Of a stretch of DNA of 14,538 nt, positions 11,280 through 14,538 are shown piece by piece. The DNA comes from Candidatus Fermentibacteraceae bacterium (lineage in GTDB: Bacteria > Fermentibacterota > Fermentibacteria > Fermentibacterales > JCC-6), in NCBI GenBank assembly GCA_021162285.1, contig JAGGYZ010000246.1, positions 1 to 14,538 on the forward strand, read 5' to 3'. A model generated the notes under the pieces. The model saw only the letters and a list, made by a program, of their open reading frames with translations. It was not told the origin of the DNA and did no database searches. The stretch's first letter is position 1. Each line of letters opens with the position of its first letter. The position numbers and the translations under genes were made by a program.

Positions 11280-13490
11280 CTAAACTCCACCCTGACCAAA
11301 GTTTCTGTCAAAATCTGTAAATTCACCAAGGGATGTATCCGCTTCGAACCCTGTGCTGTCTGTGTGAAGTTCACATGTAACAGTGGGAGCTGTTCCAGTC
11401 CAGAACAACTCACTCCTTGCGTGTTCAGCACAGGCGGCATTGGCCAGCTGCCCGGTTACCCTGCAGATAACAACTTCTTCCACCTCACCGGGAACAGGAC
11501 CGGGGAACTGAGGGGCAGTAGACGGGTCTGAGTCGGCAAAAACCCTTCTCATAAATCCATTCCATATCGGAAGAGCAATACTGCTTCCCGCTTGTCCCCT
11601 GCCGTTCTGCAACCTCATTCTGACAACGTGGTTGTCGTATCCGACCCACACAGAGGCAACAAGATCAGGAGTAAATCCCACAAACCATGCATCAGCATAA
11701 TCACTGGTAGTACCGGTTTTCCCTCCAGCCTCACGGCCTGCAAAGGGGCCTCCCCAGTACCAGTGAGCACCTGTAGCAGTACCTTCTCTTAGTACAGACT
11801 GAAGCATACTGTTCATGAGATAAGCTCCGGTAACGCTTAGAACTCTTCTGCCGGGATCGGGCTGTTCATTGCTTTCCAGCAGGTTGCCGTACCTGTCTTC
11901 CACCTTCAAAATTGCAGTTGAATTTCTGGCCAGCCCGCCTGTTGCGAATGGTATGTACGCTCTTGCCATTTCAAGAGGATTTGCCATGCAGCTTCCAAGG
12001 GGAAGTGAATGAACAATGGGAAGTCGTGAGCTGATTCCCATCGCAGTAGCCCTTGCCGCCCCTGTTTCAATTCCAACGGCATTTCCAACACGAACAGCAC
12101 TCACATTGAAAGATCTGGCAAGGGCTTCCCTCAGCGTAACCATACCGTGGAATTCCCTGTCGTAGTTCCGGGGACGCCAGGAACCGGGATCAAGATCAAT
12201 GACCACAGGCTGATCCAGAATAACACTGCCCGGTGACCAGCCCTGTTCAATTGCTTCTGCGTAAAAGAAAGGCTTGAAGGAACTTCCAGGCTGCCTTCTC
12301 GACTGAACCGCCCTGTTGAACTCACTGTCCTGGAAATCCCGACCGCCTATCATGGCTTTTATGTAACCTGTGGTTGGATCAATAGCCACCAGTGCACTCT
12401 GAATGTAGTCAGGAGCTCCGGAAGTTGTATCTTCCACAGCCTGCCACCGTGCCCATGAACTCTCATATCGGAGTCTTTCCGAGTCTTCCAGCCAGGTTCC
12501 TGTCAGTGAATCCCACACAGGTTCTTTCAGTGTCAGGATACTGTCTACAGCCAGCCTGGCACTTTCCTGTATGAAAGGATCAAGTGTTGTGTAGACCTCC
12601 AGACCCTGTTCGTAAACTGCAGACCACCCGTACCGGCCCACCAGATACTGTCTTACGTACTCTGTAAAGTAATCCCAGTCCTGTTCCAGCTCGTACCGGT
12701 GCACATCAACTCCAAGGGGAAGCTCTGAAGTCTCCTGTTTCTGCTGTTGGGTAATCACGCCGTAATCAGCCATCATGTACAGGGCAAGATTCCTCTGGGT
12801 AAGACATCTGTCAGGATTCTGCAGAGGGTTGAACCCGCTGGGATTCTTTACCATTCTCACCAGCATCGCTGACTGTGAGAGGGTTAGTTCCGCAGCAGAA
12901 ATCCCACCGAAGTAAGTCCTTGCAGCCGCTTCTATTCCGTACGCACCTGAGCCAAAGTAGATCTGATTCAGGTACATTTCCATTATCTCATCTTTGCTGA
13001 ACTGCCTTTCAATCTCCATGGCAATGAATGCCTCCTGGAGCTTCCGCTGAAAGGTCTGGTCCTGAACAAGAAACAGCCCCCTGGACAGCTGCTGGGTAAT
13101 GGTGCTGCCACCGTGTCTGTCGCCTGTTCTAAGGTTGTGGACCATGGATCTGCTTATACCCTGAAGATCGACACCACTGTGAGAGTAGAAATTTCTGTCT
13201 TCCGTGGCAACGAACCCCCGGATAACCCACGGGCTGACCTGATCAAGGGTAACCGGATACCTGTTTTCAACAAAAGCGGTGGCCAGTTGATTTCCATAAC
13301 AGTCGTATATTCTGGTGGCACTCACCGGTTCACTGCCCCTGAGCCCGGCTACAAGAAGGTTGCCTCTTGCCTGTCTGAACGCCACAGCACTGTCGTTCCA
13401 GACCCGGTAAAGAAATCCTGCCCCAAACGATAATCCAACCACACCGGCAATAACCAGCCAGTAAATGACTGCAGTCAGTTTCTTCTTCAT
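11280..13490 (-). CDS. Class A penicillin-binding protein (peptidoglycan glycosyltransferase/transpeptidase, PBP1a-type)
   Basis: 736 residues. It polymerises lipid II and crosslinks the stem peptides outside the cytoplasmic membrane. One signal-anchor helix (about 7-28) leads to the GT51 domain with A-T-E-D-R-N-F-Y-S-H-S-G (95-106, catalytic E97), G-G-S-T-I-T-Q-Q-L (127-135), R-K-L-Q-E-A (149-154) and E-M-Y-L-N-Q-I-Y-F-G (171-180). The transpeptidase domain has S403-S-F-K406 (nucleophile S403), S460-F-N462 and K591-T-G593. A ~70-residue C-terminal extension contains four Cys (676, 687, 706 and one nearby, within an extracytoplasmic tail) and ends F-G-Q-G-G-V. The ATG at 13490 overlaps the TAA of the upstream gene (TAATG). 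Length and motif set are ordinary for the family, so function is nearly certain. Which paralogue it is within the host cannot be told. Confidence 0.96.
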   Translation of the reverse strand: MKKKLTAVIYWLVIAGVVGLSFGAGFLYRVWNDSAVAFRQARGNLLVAGLRGSEPVSATRIYDCYGNQLATAFVENRYPVTLDQVSPWVIRGFVATEDRNFYSHSGVDLQGISRSMVHNLRTGDRHGGSTITQQLSRGLFLVQDQTFQRKLQEAFIAMEIERQFSKDEIMEMYLNQIYFGSGAYGIEAAARTYFGGISAAELTLSQSAMLVRMVKNPSGFNPLQNPDRCLTQRNLALYMMADYGVITQQQKQETSELPLGVDVHRYELEQDWDYFTEYVRQYLVGRYGWSAVYEQGLEVYTTLDPFIQESARLAVDSILTLKEPVWDSLTGTWLEDSERLRYESSWARWQAVEDTTSGAPDYIQSALVAIDPTTGYIKAMIGGRDFQDSEFNRAVQSRRQPGSSFKPFFYAEAIEQGWSPGSVILDQPVVIDLDPGSWRPRNYDREFHGMVTLREALARSFNVSAVRVGNAVGIETGAARATAMGISSRLPIVHSLPLGSCMANPLEMARAYIPFATGGLARNSTAILKVEDRYGNLLESNEQPDPGRRVLSVTGAYLMNSMLQSVLREGTATGAHWYWGGPFAGREAGGKTGTTSDYADAWFVGFTPDLVASVWVGYDNHVVRMRLQNGRGQAGSSIALPIWNGFMRRVFADSDPSTAPQFPGPVPGEVEEVVICRVTGQLANAACAEHARSELFWTGTAPTVTCELHTDSTGFEADTSLGEFTDFDRNFGQGGV

Positions 13491-14538
13491 TATCTGTTGT
13501 CTCCACCCAGAAGCGGGCTTTCTACCAGCTCATCATCTCTGACATCCGCCGTTGTATCTGAAGAAATGGAAGTTCTCTCGAAAACCGGCTGGTTATCCTG
13601 ATTTAGAAACAGTTCGTATTCGTACTCTCCGCTGTTACCAACCAGAACTATGCTTCGGTTTCCTGCAGGTGATGTCTGTGTTCCAAACTGGCCATGGTAA
13701 TCACTGTTGTAGTCTTTCCAGCTTCTCCAGATCAGAGTATACCCTGTGGGTGTTCCCATGAAAAGATAGATGTCTCCTGCCCAGTACAGTACCCGCTCAG
13801 GATCAATATCTCCGTTCATATCTACTCCAAGTGCTCTCCAGATAGGAACTCCTATATCATTCTCCACTTTCTGTTCCAGCTGGTGAGGATCCAGTTGAAC
13901 CATCAGATGTTCAAGAGGTTCACTGTTTCCGCAGGTAAGCAGCACAGGGTAAACTGTGGAAAGTGTATCGTTCTGCTCAACAAGGTTGTCTACAGAGTAG
14001 AACACACTTTCCAGGAAAGCAATTCTGGCGGTTTCTTCTTCGGTATCCGGAACCATCCAGGTTCCGGTCTGGCGAAGATTCTGCATAGCTTCGTGGTTTG
14101 CCCTTAGAACTGCTTTCTTCAGGTAAGCCAGCTCCCGCCATGCTGCGACAAGTTCTCTCAACTCTACAGGAACATTATCTATCTGGAATGTCGCTCTGTC
14201 CTGAATTATCTGCAGTTTTGCCGCCGATCTCATGTTGCTCAGGGCAAGAGTGGCATAACTCTCATTGGAAAGCTCCATTATGTACCCGGCAAAGTCGGCA
14301 CCGTTCTGCTCTGCAGATACCCAGGAAGCCCAGTTTATTGAGTGATCCATCGCACAGTCATCCAGAAGCATTCTAGCAATGCGCATTTCACGCCTGATCA
14401 CAGGGTTCTGCAACACCAGAGATGCCTGGGTCTGAACACTGAGAGAATCAATAACATCCCTGGGAAGCTCACTCTCAACCTGTTCGATGTACCACTGCCC
14501 GTCTATCAGCACAAAATCAAGACGGATAACCGGAGGCA
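13490..14538 (-). CDS. Envelope protein of unknown function (5' end beyond window)
   Basis: The frame is open to the right edge of the window, so this is the C-terminal 348 or so residues of a longer protein. A GTG at 14512 could start it but has no good ribosome-binding site, and the residues before it (P-P-V-I-R-L-D-F-V) continue naturally into L-I-D-G-Q-W-Y-I, a beta hairpin like those ending SnoaL/lumazine-binding-like domains. The middle (about 20-150 from the GTG) is helical, the end beta-rich. A D-M-N-G-D-I-D-P-E loop resembles a calcium-binding (dockerin or EF-type) loop, and W-Y/F-rich strands follow. No enzyme motif is recognised. Its stop overlaps the penicillin-binding protein start (TAATG), so the two are translated together and probably act in the same compartment. 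Confidence 0.7.
   Translation of the reverse strand, partial: PPVIRLDFVLIDGQWYIEQVESELPRDVIDSLSVQTQASLVLQNPVIRREMRIARMLLDDCAMDHSINWASWVSAEQNGADFAGYIMELSNESYATLALSNMRSAAKLQIIQDRATFQIDNVPVELRELVAAWRELAYLKKAVLRANHEAMQNLRQTGTWMVPDTEEETARIAFLESVFYSVDNLVEQNDTLSTVYPVLLTCGNSEPLEHLMVQLDPHQLEQKVENDIGVPIWRALGVDMNGDIDPERVLYWAGDIYLFMGTPTGYTLIWRSWKDYNSDYHGQFGTQTSPAGNRSIVLVGNSGEYEYELFLNQDNQPVFERTSISSDTTADVRDDELVESPLLGGDNR

Noticed and set aside
1..14538. tRNA, rRNA, CRISPR array, insertion sequence or phage attachment site
   Set aside because: No cloverleaf, rRNA-like stretch, regularly spaced direct repeats, transposase motif or flanking repeats were seen. No gap between genes exceeds about 80 bases.

Overview
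The window reads like a chromosomal segment of a Gram-negative bacterium of the FCB (Fibrobacteres-Chlorobi-Bacteroidetes) type. The strongest taxonomic hint is SecA: it is about 1000 residues long and has the large preprotein-crosslinking-domain insertion I associate with Bacteroidetes-type SecA. A lipoprotein, a signal-peptide-bearing beta-rich protein and a class A penicillin-binding protein also point to a two-membrane envelope. Genes are packed tightly, and most start and stop codons overlap by 1-4 bases. GTG and TTG starts are common. An uncultured candidate phylum of the Fermentibacteria/Aegiribacteria kind is my guess, not something the sequence proves.

Layout. (1) Positions 1-66 are the 3' end of a plus-strand gene with an Ig-like C-terminus. 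A textbook intrinsic terminator at 100-132 follows and lies inside the 3' coding end of the convergent gene. (2) Positions 68-5878 are a minus-strand operon. In transcription order it encodes a small exported beta-rich protein, an exported TPR-like protein, a YfiM/DUF2279-like lipoprotein, SecA, a YtxH-family protein and a ketopantoate-reductase-family enzyme. A minus-strand promoter is visible just upstream, in the 78-base divergent gap. (3) Positions 5957-9499 are a plus-strand, translationally coupled operon that looks like a complete peptide-maturation (RiPP) cassette. It encodes a PqqD-like recognition protein, two radical SAM/SPASM enzymes, a short HPr-kinase-related P-loop protein, an S26-type Ser/His peptidase and an 86-residue precursor. 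(4) Positions 9503-14538 are a second minus-strand operon: an envelope protein cut by the window edge, a class A penicillin-binding protein, a membrane-anchored TPR protein and an LPG-synthase-TM/flippase-like membrane protein. It meets the peptide operon tail to tail with a 3-base gap.

The centre of interest is region 3. The precursor carries three Cys exactly 13 residues apart (C28, C41, C54) in an imperfect repeat beginning V/I-C-S-x-G. Both radical SAM proteins keep the CxxxCxxC motif and all seven SPASM cysteines, so both look catalytically competent. My inference is that PqqD presents the peptide, the two enzymes modify the Cys/Gly/Ser-rich core (thioether links are the obvious candidate), the kinase-like protein may phosphorylate it, and the S26 peptidase trims it. 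No dedicated exporter lies in the window, so the product's destination is open. The flanking operons are housekeeping or envelope genes and show no sequence sign of a mobile island.
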